A model generated the notes under the pieces. That model searched no databases. It was not told the DNA's origin and saw only the letters and a list, made by a program, of their open reading frames with translations. 64,000 bases of DNA, from contig CAWUEX030000002.1 of NCBI GenBank assembly GCA_963921305.4, forward strand, positions 2,170,001 through 2,234,000. Reading direction: 5' to 3'. Positions 26,967-35,134 of this stretch are shown one piece after another. Each line of letters begins with the position of its first letter. Position 1 is the stretch's first letter. A program made the position numbers and the translations under genes. Source of the DNA: CAWUEX02 sp963921305. GTDB lineage: Bacteria > Pseudomonadota > Alphaproteobacteria > Rhodospirillales > Rhodospirillaceae.

Positions 26967-27304
26967 CCTTCGTCTCCCGCGTCCCACCGTGCGGAGACCT
27001 TTTCAAACGCGCGCAGTACGTCGTCGAAATCCTTGCCCTTGTCGGTGAGGCCATAGGTCACGGCAGGCGGCACGCTTGGCACGTGCTCACGCCACACCAG
27101 GCCTTCGGATTCCAGGTGCCGCAGCCGGTCGGTGAGAACCTTGGGTGAGATTCCCTCAACCAGGCGGTGCAGCTTGTTGAACCGGGTCGGGCCGTTGGTG
27201 CTCAGCGTCCACAGAATGTGGGTGGTCCATTCCCGCCACAACACCCGCAGCGCTGTGTCCATGGCGCAGCCCATGGCAATGCTCTCGTCGGCCTGGTGTG
27301 CCAT
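26963..27304 (-). CDS. HxlR-family winged-helix regulator
   Basis: This 113-residue protein has the HxlR pattern: an N-terminal Cys (MGCAMDTALRVLWREWTTHI), FNKLHRLVEGISPKVLTDRL as the recognition-helix region, LESEGLVWREH and TYGLTDKGKDF. The conserved Cys13 could respond to redox or electrophiles as in related HypR/QorR proteins. It is divergent from the pirin gene, with a 141-bp shared upstream region, and probably controls pirin and its own operon. Its stop is coupled to the hybrid kinase start. Confidence 0.9.
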   Translation of the reverse strand: MAHQADESIAMGCAMDTALRVLWREWTTHILWTLSTNGPTRFNKLHRLVEGISPKVLTDRLRHLESEGLVWREHVPSVPPAVTYGLTDKGKDFDDVLRAFEKVSARWDAGDEG

Positions 27305-27445
27305 CCCAACATCCCTTCCGGCACTTACGGCCGGGTAACTACTTTCAGTTGGTAACTATAGGGCCTATATCGCTCTGCACATAGCCAAACAGCGCGCATT
27401 TCGTGTCTTTGATGTGAAATGCGCACCAAGGTAGAGGAGCTTCCG

Positions 27446-28144
27446 ATGATTTCAATCCGGGATCGAAACACCCGCGGCCACACGGACATGGGCTGGCTCG
27501 ACAGCCGTCACACGTTCTCTTTCGGCGGCTATATGGACCCGGCTCACATGGGCTTTCGCACCCTCAGGGTGATCAACGACGACCGGGTCATCCCCGGCGC
27601 CGGTTTTCCCACCCACGGCCACCGCGACATGGAAATCATTTCCTACGTGGTTGATGGCGCGCTCGAACATAAGGACAGCATGGGCAACGGCTCGATCATC
27701 CGTCCCGGTGACGTTCAGCGCATGACGGCGGGAACCGGTGTGTCGCATTCCGAGTTCAATCCCAGCGATACGGAAGGGGCCCGGTTCCTGCAAATCTGGA
27801 TTGTGCCGGAAAAGACCGGCCTTACGCCCGGCTATGAGCAAAAGCAATTCCCCGTTGCGGACAGAACCGATGTTTTGCGTCTTGTCGCCTCGCGCGATGG
27901 CCGCGATGGATCCGTCACCATCCACCAGGATGGCGATATCTACGCCGCGGTGCTTAGCGAAGACGGCGAGGTCACGCATGCCTTCGGTGAAGACCGCCAC
28001 GGCTGGGTACAGGTCGTGCGCGGTGTCGTCGAACTCGATGGCGAAACCTTGCGCGAAGGCGATGGCGCCGCCATCAACGCTGTCGAGCACATGACTCTTT
28101 CATCAAAAGTAGGTGCGGAAGTCTTGCTGTTCGATCTCGCATAG
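27446..28144 (+). CDS. Pirin-family protein (YhhW-like)
   Basis: The start at MISIRDRNTRG is supported by GAGGAG six bases upstream; an earlier in-frame ATG is less likely. The 232-residue bicupin begins with WLDSRHTFSFGGY and has the pirin metal site: FPTHGHRDMEIISYV, a distal His in GTGVSHSEFNP, and a Glu within DMEI. Bacterial YhhW-type pirins can show quercetin 2,3-dioxygenase activity, and others act as redox-sensitive cofactors. It is divergent from an HxlR regulator and followed 30 bp on by a DUF5996 gene, likely in one operon. Confidence 0.9.
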   Translation: MISIRDRNTRGHTDMGWLDSRHTFSFGGYMDPAHMGFRTLRVINDDRVIPGAGFPTHGHRDMEIISYVVDGALEHKDSMGNGSIIRPGDVQRMTAGTGVSHSEFNPSDTEGARFLQIWIVPEKTGLTPGYEQKQFPVADRTDVLRLVASRDGRDGSVTIHQDGDIYAAVLSEDGEVTHAFGEDRHGWVQVVRGVVELDGETLREGDGAAINAVEHMTLSSKVGAEVLLFDLA

Positions 28145-28174
28145 GCGATCAAACAAGACTGGAGGGAGGCACAT

Positions 28175-29146
28175 ATGACGGACGTTACCAAAAGCCAACC
28201 CAGCGATTGGCCCGCTTTACCCTATACGGACTGGGCCGACACCCAAGCCACGCTGCACATGTTCACGCAGATCGTTGGCAAGGTCCGGCTGTGTGTCGAG
28301 CCGTGGTGGAACCATTCCTGGCATGCCACGCTGTATCCTACTGCGCGGGGTCTGACGACGGGCTTGTTGGCCCACACCGGCCAAGTGTTTCAGATCGACT
28401 TTGATTTTCTCGATCATGAGCTGGTGATCCAATGCGCCGATGGCCGCCGCCGCACCATTCCCTTGGGCGATCACTCGGTCGCGTCGTTCTATGCTGCGGT
28501 GATGGCCTCGCTCGACATTCTCCGCCTGTCCGTCGACATTCACGGCAGCCCCAACGAAGTCCCGGACCCGATCCCGTTTGCCGAGGATCGCACTCATACC
28601 AGCTATGACCCCGTTGCCGTCACGACGTTCTGGCGACTGCTGGTGCAGGTCGACCGGGTGTTCAAGAAATTCCGCACCGGTTTTATCGGCAAAGTCAGTC
28701 CGGTGCATTTGTTTTGGGGCAGTTTTGATTTGGCCGTCACCCGCTTCAGCGGCGCCGGCGCGCCGTTGCATCCCGGTGGCATTCCGAACCTGCCCGATGA
28801 CGTGACCCGCGAGGCCTATTCGCACGCCGTTTCAAGTGCGGGGTTCTGGTCCGGCGGCAACGGCTTCGATCAGCCGATGTTTTATTCCTACGCCGCGCCC
28901 ACACCGGAGGGGTTTGCTGACGCCAAGGTGCAACCCGATGCGGCGTATTTCCACAAGGACCTGGGCGAGTTTCTTTTGCCCTATGACGCTGTGCGCACCG
29001 CATCTGACCCCGACGGCGTGCTGCTGAAATTCCTCAATTCGACGTTCGAGGCTGCGGCAACAACAGGCAACTGGCCCCGCGAAGACCTTGAATGTGCCAT
29101 GGGCGAGCCGCGCAAAGTGCGTCCCGGCCCCTGGCACGATGTCTGA
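28175..29146 (+). CDS. DUF5996-family protein
   Basis: This 323-residue soluble protein has a GGAGGGAGG ribosome site. It matches my memory of the DUF5996 family: WPALPYTDWADTQATLH, LCVEPWWNHSWHATLYP, then SPVHLFWGSFDLAVTRFSG and HPGGIPNLPDDVTREAYSHA. The family function is not known; conserved His, Trp and Asp suggest a binding or catalytic pocket. It follows pirin closely, which hints at a role in oxidative or electrophile metabolism. It is convergent with the molybdenum-hydroxylase gene. Confidence 0.8.
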   Translation: MTDVTKSQPSDWPALPYTDWADTQATLHMFTQIVGKVRLCVEPWWNHSWHATLYPTARGLTTGLLAHTGQVFQIDFDFLDHELVIQCADGRRRTIPLGDHSVASFYAAVMASLDILRLSVDIHGSPNEVPDPIPFAEDRTHTSYDPVAVTTFWRLLVQVDRVFKKFRTGFIGKVSPVHLFWGSFDLAVTRFSGAGAPLHPGGIPNLPDDVTREAYSHAVSSAGFWSGGNGFDQPMFYSYAAPTPEGFADAKVQPDAAYFHKDLGEFLLPYDAVRTASDPDGVLLKFLNSTFEAAATTGNWPREDLECAMGEPRKVRPGPWHDV

Positions 29147-29180
29147 CGCGGGCGCTTAGCCGGGCAGCGATAGACGTAAG

Positions 29181-31475
29181 CTACGACGCGTCTTGAATGG
29201 CCTGCCACACCCGCAACGGTGTCAGCGGCATTTCCAGGTTCGCGACACCCAGCTCTTTTAAAGCATCTTGCGCGGCGATCACCACCACCGGCAGCGCCCC
29301 CACCGTTCCCGCTTCGCCCGCACCTTTGACGCCCAGAGGATTGAGCGCCGTCGGCACCGGGAACGTCTCCACCGCAAACTCCGGCATGTCGTCGGCGCGC
29401 GGTAGCGTGTAGTCCAACAGGCTGCCGCTGATCAGCTGCCCGTCTTCATCGTAGGTGATCTGTTCCATCAGCGCCTGGCCCGCGCCCTGGGCAATGCCCC
29501 CATGCATCTGCCCTTTGACGATCATCGGGTTGATCACCGTGCCGACATCGTCGACCACCGTGTAGCGCACCAGCTTGGTCACACCGGTCTCGGGATCAAT
29601 TTCCACTTCACAGACATGACAGCCGTTCGGGAAGGTCGGGCCATCGGCCATCGGCGACGCGCTCTGGCTCAGCGCCTCGCTATGAGACTCCGCCAGATCG
29701 TACAAAGTGATCTTCCGGTCCGTGCCCTTGATGCGGAACGCGCCTCCGGCAAACTCAATATCTATCTCCGCCGCTTCCAACGCCTCGGCGGCCAGGGGCA
29801 ATCCGGCGTCGATCACCGCTTCGCTCGCGCGCACCACTGCCGTGCCTGCCGCCACCATCGTGCGCGAACCGAACGATCCGGTGCCCTTTGCAATGCCATC
29901 CGTGTCACCGTCGCGGACGGTGACGCGTGACGGATCAAGTCCCAGCTTGTCACTCAAGATCTGCCGGAAGGCGGTGTGATGACCGGTGCCCATTTCCTTC
30001 GAGCCCATTAGCACCGTGACCGATCCATCACTGGCGAATCTGATGTCCGCCGTTTCCGGCATCAGTCCGCTGACCGGACCTCCGGCGATTTCAATCGAGA
30101 AGGCAAGACCGCGCCCGCGCAGTAGTCCGCGTGATTCACTGTCGGCTTTGCGCTTTTCAAAACCACCCCAATCGGCGGCTTTCAGTCCGGCCTCAAGCAC
30201 GCCCGGAAAATCGCCGCAGTCGTACGTCATGCCGAGTGCGGTGGTGTGCGGTAAATCTTCGGAGCGCAGCATGTTCCGCCGCCTTATATCAGCGGCATCT
30301 ATGTCCAAGTCCCGCGCGGCGGTATCCACCAGCCGCTCGATCAGATACGTCGCCTCCGGACGTCCCGCACCCCGATAAGGTGCGACCGGTGTCGTATGGG
30401 TATGCACACCGGTGATCTCCACATGGGCCGCGCCGATGCGGTAGGGTCCGATCATGCCGCCCACGTTGGCGGTAGAGGGATGTGGGGTCAGCGGCCCCAA
30501 ATAGGCGCCCAGGTTGCCCGTCACTTTCACGCGCAGTCCAAGGAAAAGGCCATCCCCGTCGACGGCCAGCTCCCCTTGCATGACATTGTCGCGGCCATGG
30601 AAGTCCGATTGCATCGCTTCGATGCGGGTCGCCCGCCAGGCCACCGTTTTGTTCAGATGCCGTGCCGCCCACAGCACCAGGCCGTATTCGGGAAACGGAT
30701 TGTTCTTCATGCCGAAGGCGCCGCCGATTTCGGGCGCGACGACCCGCATCTGCTGCGGATCAATCTTTAAAATGTCTCGTGCCAAGGTGTCGCGTAAGCG
30801 ATGCGGTGTCTGCACGCCGACGCGCAATGTGAATCGCTCTTGGCCGGCGTCGTAACTTGCAATCGCAGCCCGCGGTTCGATTGGGGTGGCGGCAACACGC
30901 GAGATCTTCAGGTCTTGGCGAATGACGTGCTGTGCTTGCGCAAACGCGGCTTCCGTTGCGGCTTTGTCGCCGCGGTGTGCCACGAACGCGATGTTACCGG
31001 GGGCCTCTGCCCAAACCTGAGGCGCATCTGTTTGTTGTGCCGCAATGGCATCCGTTACGGCTGGGCCTTCGTCATAGTCAATCATGACGAGCTCGGCGGC
31101 ATCGTGCGCGTGGTCCAAAGTATCGGCCACCACGGCGACCACGGGATCACCAACAAAGTTCACCGTATCCCGCGCCAACAGCGCGAAGGGCGGGCGGTAC
31201 ATGTCTTGGCCGTCGGGGCGCTTCAAGGGCAGCGCGGTCGAAAACCCGCCGATGCCATCTGCGTCTAACTCTTGATGCGTAATGACAGCCAGCACGCCGG
31301 GTGCGGTCTTAGCCTCTTCGATATCGATGGACGTGATCTTCGCGGCAGCGAAGGGGGAGCGCACAACCACCAGCCACGCGTCGGCATCAGCAGCTGCGTC
31401 ATCTGTATAGGACGCGCGTCCGGTGACGAGCCGTTCATCTTCGTAGCGGACTTGCGCTTTACCAATCTCGCGCAC
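29181..31475 (-). CDS. Xanthine dehydrogenase/CoxL-like molybdopterin-binding large subunit (solo)
   Basis: This 764-residue protein starts at GTG, with GGGGA just upstream; the in-frame sequence before it (NGIGDT) resembles family N-termini, so an upstream non-ATG start is possible. Family marks are RYEDERLVTGRASYTDD, VVAPEIGGAFGMKN, PYRGAGRPEATYLIERL (form II type, not the AYRCSFR of CO dehydrogenase), and KGAGEAGTVGALP with the catalytic Glu. It would hydroxylate an aldehyde or N-heterocycle at a Mo-pterin site. The FAD and 2Fe-2S subunits such enzymes need are not encoded nearby. It follows the two-domain nitrilase-like gene by 71 bp. Confidence 0.88.
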   Translation of the reverse strand: MREIGKAQVRYEDERLVTGRASYTDDAAADADAWLVVVRSPFAAAKITSIDIEEAKTAPGVLAVITHQELDADGIGGFSTALPLKRPDGQDMYRPPFALLARDTVNFVGDPVVAVVADTLDHAHDAAELVMIDYDEGPAVTDAIAAQQTDAPQVWAEAPGNIAFVAHRGDKAATEAAFAQAQHVIRQDLKISRVAATPIEPRAAIASYDAGQERFTLRVGVQTPHRLRDTLARDILKIDPQQMRVVAPEIGGAFGMKNNPFPEYGLVLWAARHLNKTVAWRATRIEAMQSDFHGRDNVMQGELAVDGDGLFLGLRVKVTGNLGAYLGPLTPHPSTANVGGMIGPYRIGAAHVEITGVHTHTTPVAPYRGAGRPEATYLIERLVDTAARDLDIDAADIRRRNMLRSEDLPHTTALGMTYDCGDFPGVLEAGLKAADWGGFEKRKADSESRGLLRGRGLAFSIEIAGGPVSGLMPETADIRFASDGSVTVLMGSKEMGTGHHTAFRQILSDKLGLDPSRVTVRDGDTDGIAKGTGSFGSRTMVAAGTAVVRASEAVIDAGLPLAAEALEAAEIDIEFAGGAFRIKGTDRKITLYDLAESHSEALSQSASPMADGPTFPNGCHVCEVEIDPETGVTKLVRYTVVDDVGTVINPMIVKGQMHGGIAQGAGQALMEQITYDEDGQLISGSLLDYTLPRADDMPEFAVETFPVPTALNPLGVKGAGEAGTVGALPVVVIAAQDALKELGVANLEMPLTPLRVWQAIQDAS

Positions 31476-31546
31476 CGTATCCCCAATACCGTTTTGTTGA
31501 TCGAGGAGCGGTTTAGCCGGTCGACCCTGGGCCTGTCCCGCTGCGG

Positions 31547-33580
31547 TTACATCACGTCCGATGTGCGGCTTTTGGTTTCTTTGCTGAGTTCCGAGACCGG
31601 CGGCACGTAAATGCCTTCTTCAACGTAACTTTGAATGCGGGCAACCATCTCCTTCGCCCCAATGTAGGGGTTTTCATACGGATCGCCGGCCCACAGATTA
31701 CTGGGAAAGCCCATGTCGGCGGAATACTGATCGGCGTAGACCGCCGGATCGTTCCACAGCTGGAAGTTGGTGCGCGGATTGTTGCGTGCCCGGCGCAGGG
31801 CGGCGAGGTCGATGTGCGCGCGCAGCAGCACGGGACCAGGCCCGTCGACGGTACCCTGCAGGCTGCCGTCGTAGTTGACCAAACGGGTGTGGCCGCGGCG
31901 GAAGAACGTCATGTGTTCGGAATCGTGTGACTTATACTCGCCGCCGTCCATGGCCGACAGCATGTAGGTGCAGTTTTCCATCGCCCGGGTGCGGCGCGCA
32001 TTGTCCCAGGCGCGGCGTCCTTCACCGCCATGGGGTTCAGAGGTTGAGTGCAAAATCACCTCTGCGCCGTTGCGGCGCAGGCCGCCTGCTACTTCCGGAC
32101 TCATGTTGTCGAAGCAGATCATGTTGGCCAGCTTGCCGATGGGGGTGTCGGCGACCGGAAACAGGGCGTCGTAGCCGAACAGGTCGAGATACTCATCCAG
32201 AATCGAGCCCGGCGTGGTGTCGGGCAACAGGCCCCACACGTCGGCGCATTGATTCTTGCGGTAGGTGTGGACGTGATTGCCCTGATCGTCGATCAGGAAC
32301 GCCGAGTTGAACACGCGGCCCGGCAGTTTGGGATGTACCTCGAAGTTCTGGAACGCGACGTAGACGTTATAGTCTTGGGCGAATTTGCCGATGGTGTCGA
32401 ACACCTCATCGCCTTCGCTGATCGCCATGCGTTCCAGGTCTTGCACCGTGCGTTGCACCCCGCCGATGCCGCCGGGACCGGTCAGCCAGAACTCGGGGAA
32501 CACGCACAGCCGCATGCTGGGCACGCCGAGACGGCTGCCGGCGCTGGCCAGGTGTTCGTCCAGGTTCTTACGGATGATCTCACGCGGATCGGCGTTGCCA
32601 CCGATGGGAATCAAGCGTGCGACCGTCTGCACCAGCATGCAGTCGTATTGCTCTTCCGGGTTGGGATGCTTGGGTCCGCGCGCTTTGGCTTCGGTGTCCA
32701 GGCGGCGCTTGGCTTCTTTGAGCCAGCCCTCCCGCGTTGTCGGCGCGGCGGGAATCGTGTCGGCGTTCTTGGCGGCCTTATAGCCGCGGCCGTAAACGTC
32801 GGCACGCACGATCGCCGGGAAGCTCCCCTGCGGCGTCACGCGTTTGCGGCGCAGTTGCTGCATGTCGAGATCGGGAATGACAAACGTCTCGTCACCGCGC
32901 ACCGTCGTGGCTTCGCGCTCCCAGCGGTACAGCGCTGTCGCCGAGGGCAGTTTGACGGTGACGCCGTCGTCATCCATTTCCGATGGGCTCGCAACGGCAA
33001 CATAGGCGCAGCCTTCACTGGCCCGGCCAAAGCGCGACATCACACGATGGTCATATTGCTGGTCGGACCGTTCGACGCAGGGGTTGAGAATGATCTCCGC
33101 GCCGTTGAACACCAGTGAACGCCCGTATTGGGCGAAGTGAATGTCCTCCCCGCACAGCATGCCCGCCTTAGCGAACGGCAGTTCGGCAACGGGAAACTCT
33201 GCCGGCTGACCCATCGCACTGGTGGTGTCGGTAAAGCCTTCGATCAGATCCGGTGTGATCTTCGGCGTGCGCAGCAAGGTCTTGCCGTCCGGTGCGACAA
33301 CGAAGCCGATGGTCTGCGGCGCAGCGACGCCGTCAGCCTGCATCACGGCAGACCCACCGACATATAGACCCGCAGCCTTAGCAGCACCTGCGACAGCGGC
33401 CATCGCGTCATTTTCCGACGGTGCACCCTTCGCGTCCATCGGTGAGTGCGGCAGCAGCAACAGAATATCCGTGCCGCCATCTATGCTTTGGCGTCCGGCT
33501 TCCCGCTTCGCCGCCCCGGCCAGTGACGACAGAGCTTTGGCGTCATGCGGCGTCCAGGCGGCTTGGGTCAAGATGATCAT
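31547..33580 (-). CDS. Two-domain carbon-nitrogen hydrolase (nitrilase-like), N-terminal half degenerate
   Basis: This 677-residue protein contains two nitrilase-type domains. The C-terminal one (residues ~300-640) keeps the Glu-Lys-Cys triad: FPEFWLTG, HTYRKNQ and NMICFDNMSPE. The N-terminal one (~1-270) has LLRTPKITPD and GMLCGEDIHFAQ for Lys and Cys, but the Glu position reads LLLLPHSPMD, with no PE. The first half may therefore be inactive or structural. By family it would cleave an amide or nitrile. The C-terminal half resembles the nitrilase homologue near 58 kb. It lies downstream of an MFS gene and upstream of the Mo hydroxylase on the same strand. Confidence 0.85.
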   Translation of the reverse strand: MIILTQAAWTPHDAKALSSLAGAAKREAGRQSIDGGTDILLLLPHSPMDAKGAPSENDAMAAVAGAAKAAGLYVGGSAVMQADGVAAPQTIGFVVAPDGKTLLRTPKITPDLIEGFTDTTSAMGQPAEFPVAELPFAKAGMLCGEDIHFAQYGRSLVFNGAEIILNPCVERSDQQYDHRVMSRFGRASEGCAYVAVASPSEMDDDGVTVKLPSATALYRWEREATTVRGDETFVIPDLDMQQLRRKRVTPQGSFPAIVRADVYGRGYKAAKNADTIPAAPTTREGWLKEAKRRLDTEAKARGPKHPNPEEQYDCMLVQTVARLIPIGGNADPREIIRKNLDEHLASAGSRLGVPSMRLCVFPEFWLTGPGGIGGVQRTVQDLERMAISEGDEVFDTIGKFAQDYNVYVAFQNFEVHPKLPGRVFNSAFLIDDQGNHVHTYRKNQCADVWGLLPDTTPGSILDEYLDLFGYDALFPVADTPIGKLANMICFDNMSPEVAGGLRRNGAEVILHSTSEPHGGEGRRAWDNARRTRAMENCTYMLSAMDGGEYKSHDSEHMTFFRRGHTRLVNYDGSLQGTVDGPGPVLLRAHIDLAALRRARNNPRTNFQLWNDPAVYADQYSADMGFPSNLWAGDPYENPYIGAKEMVARIQSYVEEGIYVPPVSELSKETKSRTSDVM

Positions 33581-33728
33581 GGCGGCGTCCTTGTGTTTTG
33601 CCTGGATTTCAGGCGTGAGCGCGCTTTCGCTTTATATCTTTGGCCCGTCATAAGCGGCGACGGGCCAAGAGTCGGGTTTAGCCTGTATACGCGCTCGGCC
33701 CGTGAGCGGTTTCATTGCGTGTCCTGCC

Positions 33729-34982
33729 TTATCGTGCGGTGCGCAGATTCACCCGCATCGCCAACACCATGGCCACGGCGATATAGGCCAGACTGGCGCC
33801 TGCCAGCATGCGCATGGTCCAGCCCGCGTCCAGCAGCCAGCCCATGACCGCAGGGGCGAGCGCGGCGGCAAAAATCGACGTCGAGGTGATCAGCGAACGA
33901 ATCGCGCCCAAGTGTTTCGTGCCGTACAGATCCGCCCACAAGACGCTTTGCACCACACCGAACATACCGCCGCTCAATCCGTTGGTGATCATGTAAAACC
34001 AAATAATCACCGGTGAGTCGAACAGCACCAGCAACGCCATCGAACCCGCCAGCGGCGCGACGAACCAGGGCACGACTCTGTCCGCGCCGCCGAGCTTGGC
34101 GATCAGACTTCCAAGGCTGAGGCCGCCCACCACGTTAAAGATCGCCCCGACGAAGTACCCCGAAGCGAAGGTGGCGAGCACCCAGCCTTTTTCCTCGACC
34201 AATTGAATTTGATGAAACTGAATGCCGGTGGCGATGAACGGCAACGCCATCATCACCGGCAGCAAGAGGTAGAAGCGTTTGTCCCGTAGGACCTCGCCGC
34301 GTGTCCAGCCTTTCGCGCGGGGTGCTTCGGTTTCGGAGTCTGTCCGCGTCTCGATTTCCATCTGACGTTGGACATAGGTGGCATGGCGGGCGCTCTGACC
34401 GCGCAGCAAGTACAGGGCAAGCGGCAAGAACACGGCCACCAACACGACGGCGCAGCCAATCCAGATGTCCCGCCAGTCGTAGCGCAGCAAAAGCACCGCG
34501 CCGATAAACGGAAACAGCCCGACGCCCGCGGCAAAGCCCATATGAGCAATGCTCACCGCGTAGCCGCGTTCGCTGTCGAAGTAGCGCGACATGCTGGTCA
34601 TGGCGGTGTGCGACATCAGCCCCTGGCCGCCAAGCCTCAGGCCGAGGATGGCCAGCAGCAACATCAGCGGTCCGCTGGCATGGGCGAAAGCCAGGCATGC
34701 TGCTGCGAGAATGACAAACACGACAGCGGTGAAGAGGCGCAGGTCGTAGACGTCAATCAGCTTGCCGGCCCAGATCAATCCGAACGCACCGATGAACGTG
34801 GCCAGTCCATAAATACTGCCCAGCTCGCTGCTGGACAGACCGAGGTCCGCAGCCAGGACGCCGTTGAACAAGGCGACGAAGAAGGTCTGGCCAAAGCTGG
34901 AACACAGCGCCAGAAACACGCCGAACCCGACAAAGCGGGCATTGCGGATAAAAAACAGGGCGAGGGGAAACTGCTGTAACAC
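33729..34982 (-). CDS. MFS transporter
   Basis: This 417-residue protein has about twelve hydrophobic segments and the typical MFS central loop (LYLLRGQSARHATYVQRQ, then charged residues). The motif-A-like loop between helices 2 and 3 is GLIWAGKLIDVYDLR. GTG is the start. It resembles monocarboxylate/oxalate-type transporters only loosely, so the substrate is unknown. With the nitrilase-like and Mo-hydroxylase genes it could form an uptake-and-degradation operon; this is inferred from orientation. It is divergent from the PQQ dehydrogenase gene with about 150 bp between. Confidence 0.85.
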   Translation of the reverse strand: MLQQFPLALFFIRNARFVGFGVFLALCSSFGQTFFVALFNGVLAADLGLSSSELGSIYGLATFIGAFGLIWAGKLIDVYDLRLFTAVVFVILAAACLAFAHASGPLMLLLAILGLRLGGQGLMSHTAMTSMSRYFDSERGYAVSIAHMGFAAGVGLFPFIGAVLLLRYDWRDIWIGCAVVLVAVFLPLALYLLRGQSARHATYVQRQMEIETRTDSETEAPRAKGWTRGEVLRDKRFYLLLPVMMALPFIATGIQFHQIQLVEEKGWVLATFASGYFVGAIFNVVGGLSLGSLIAKLGGADRVVPWFVAPLAGSMALLVLFDSPVIIWFYMITNGLSGGMFGVVQSVLWADLYGTKHLGAIRSLITSTSIFAAALAPAVMGWLLDAGWTMRMLAGASLAYIAVAMVLAMRVNLRTAR

Positions 34983-35134
34983 GGCGCGGCTCTACCAAAG
35001 ACCGGCTGAGCGGTAGCACAGCGCCGGTATCGGCGCTACAGCGCACTGGGCCCCGCGCGACAGCGCACTAGACCCAACGCAGCAAACTGTCGCACCATGC
35101 AGCACAGTCATCAGGGTTATTTGGGGATCGCATC

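Noticed and set aside
28217..28825. Minus-strand ORF opposite the DUF5996 gene
   Set aside because: No ribosome site or family similarity; shadow of the plus-strand gene.
32048..33118. 356-codon plus-strand ORF opposite the two-domain nitrilase-like gene
   Set aside because: Antisense shadow: rich in Val, Gly, Arg and His with no recognisable motif, while the minus strand has clear nitrilase motifs.
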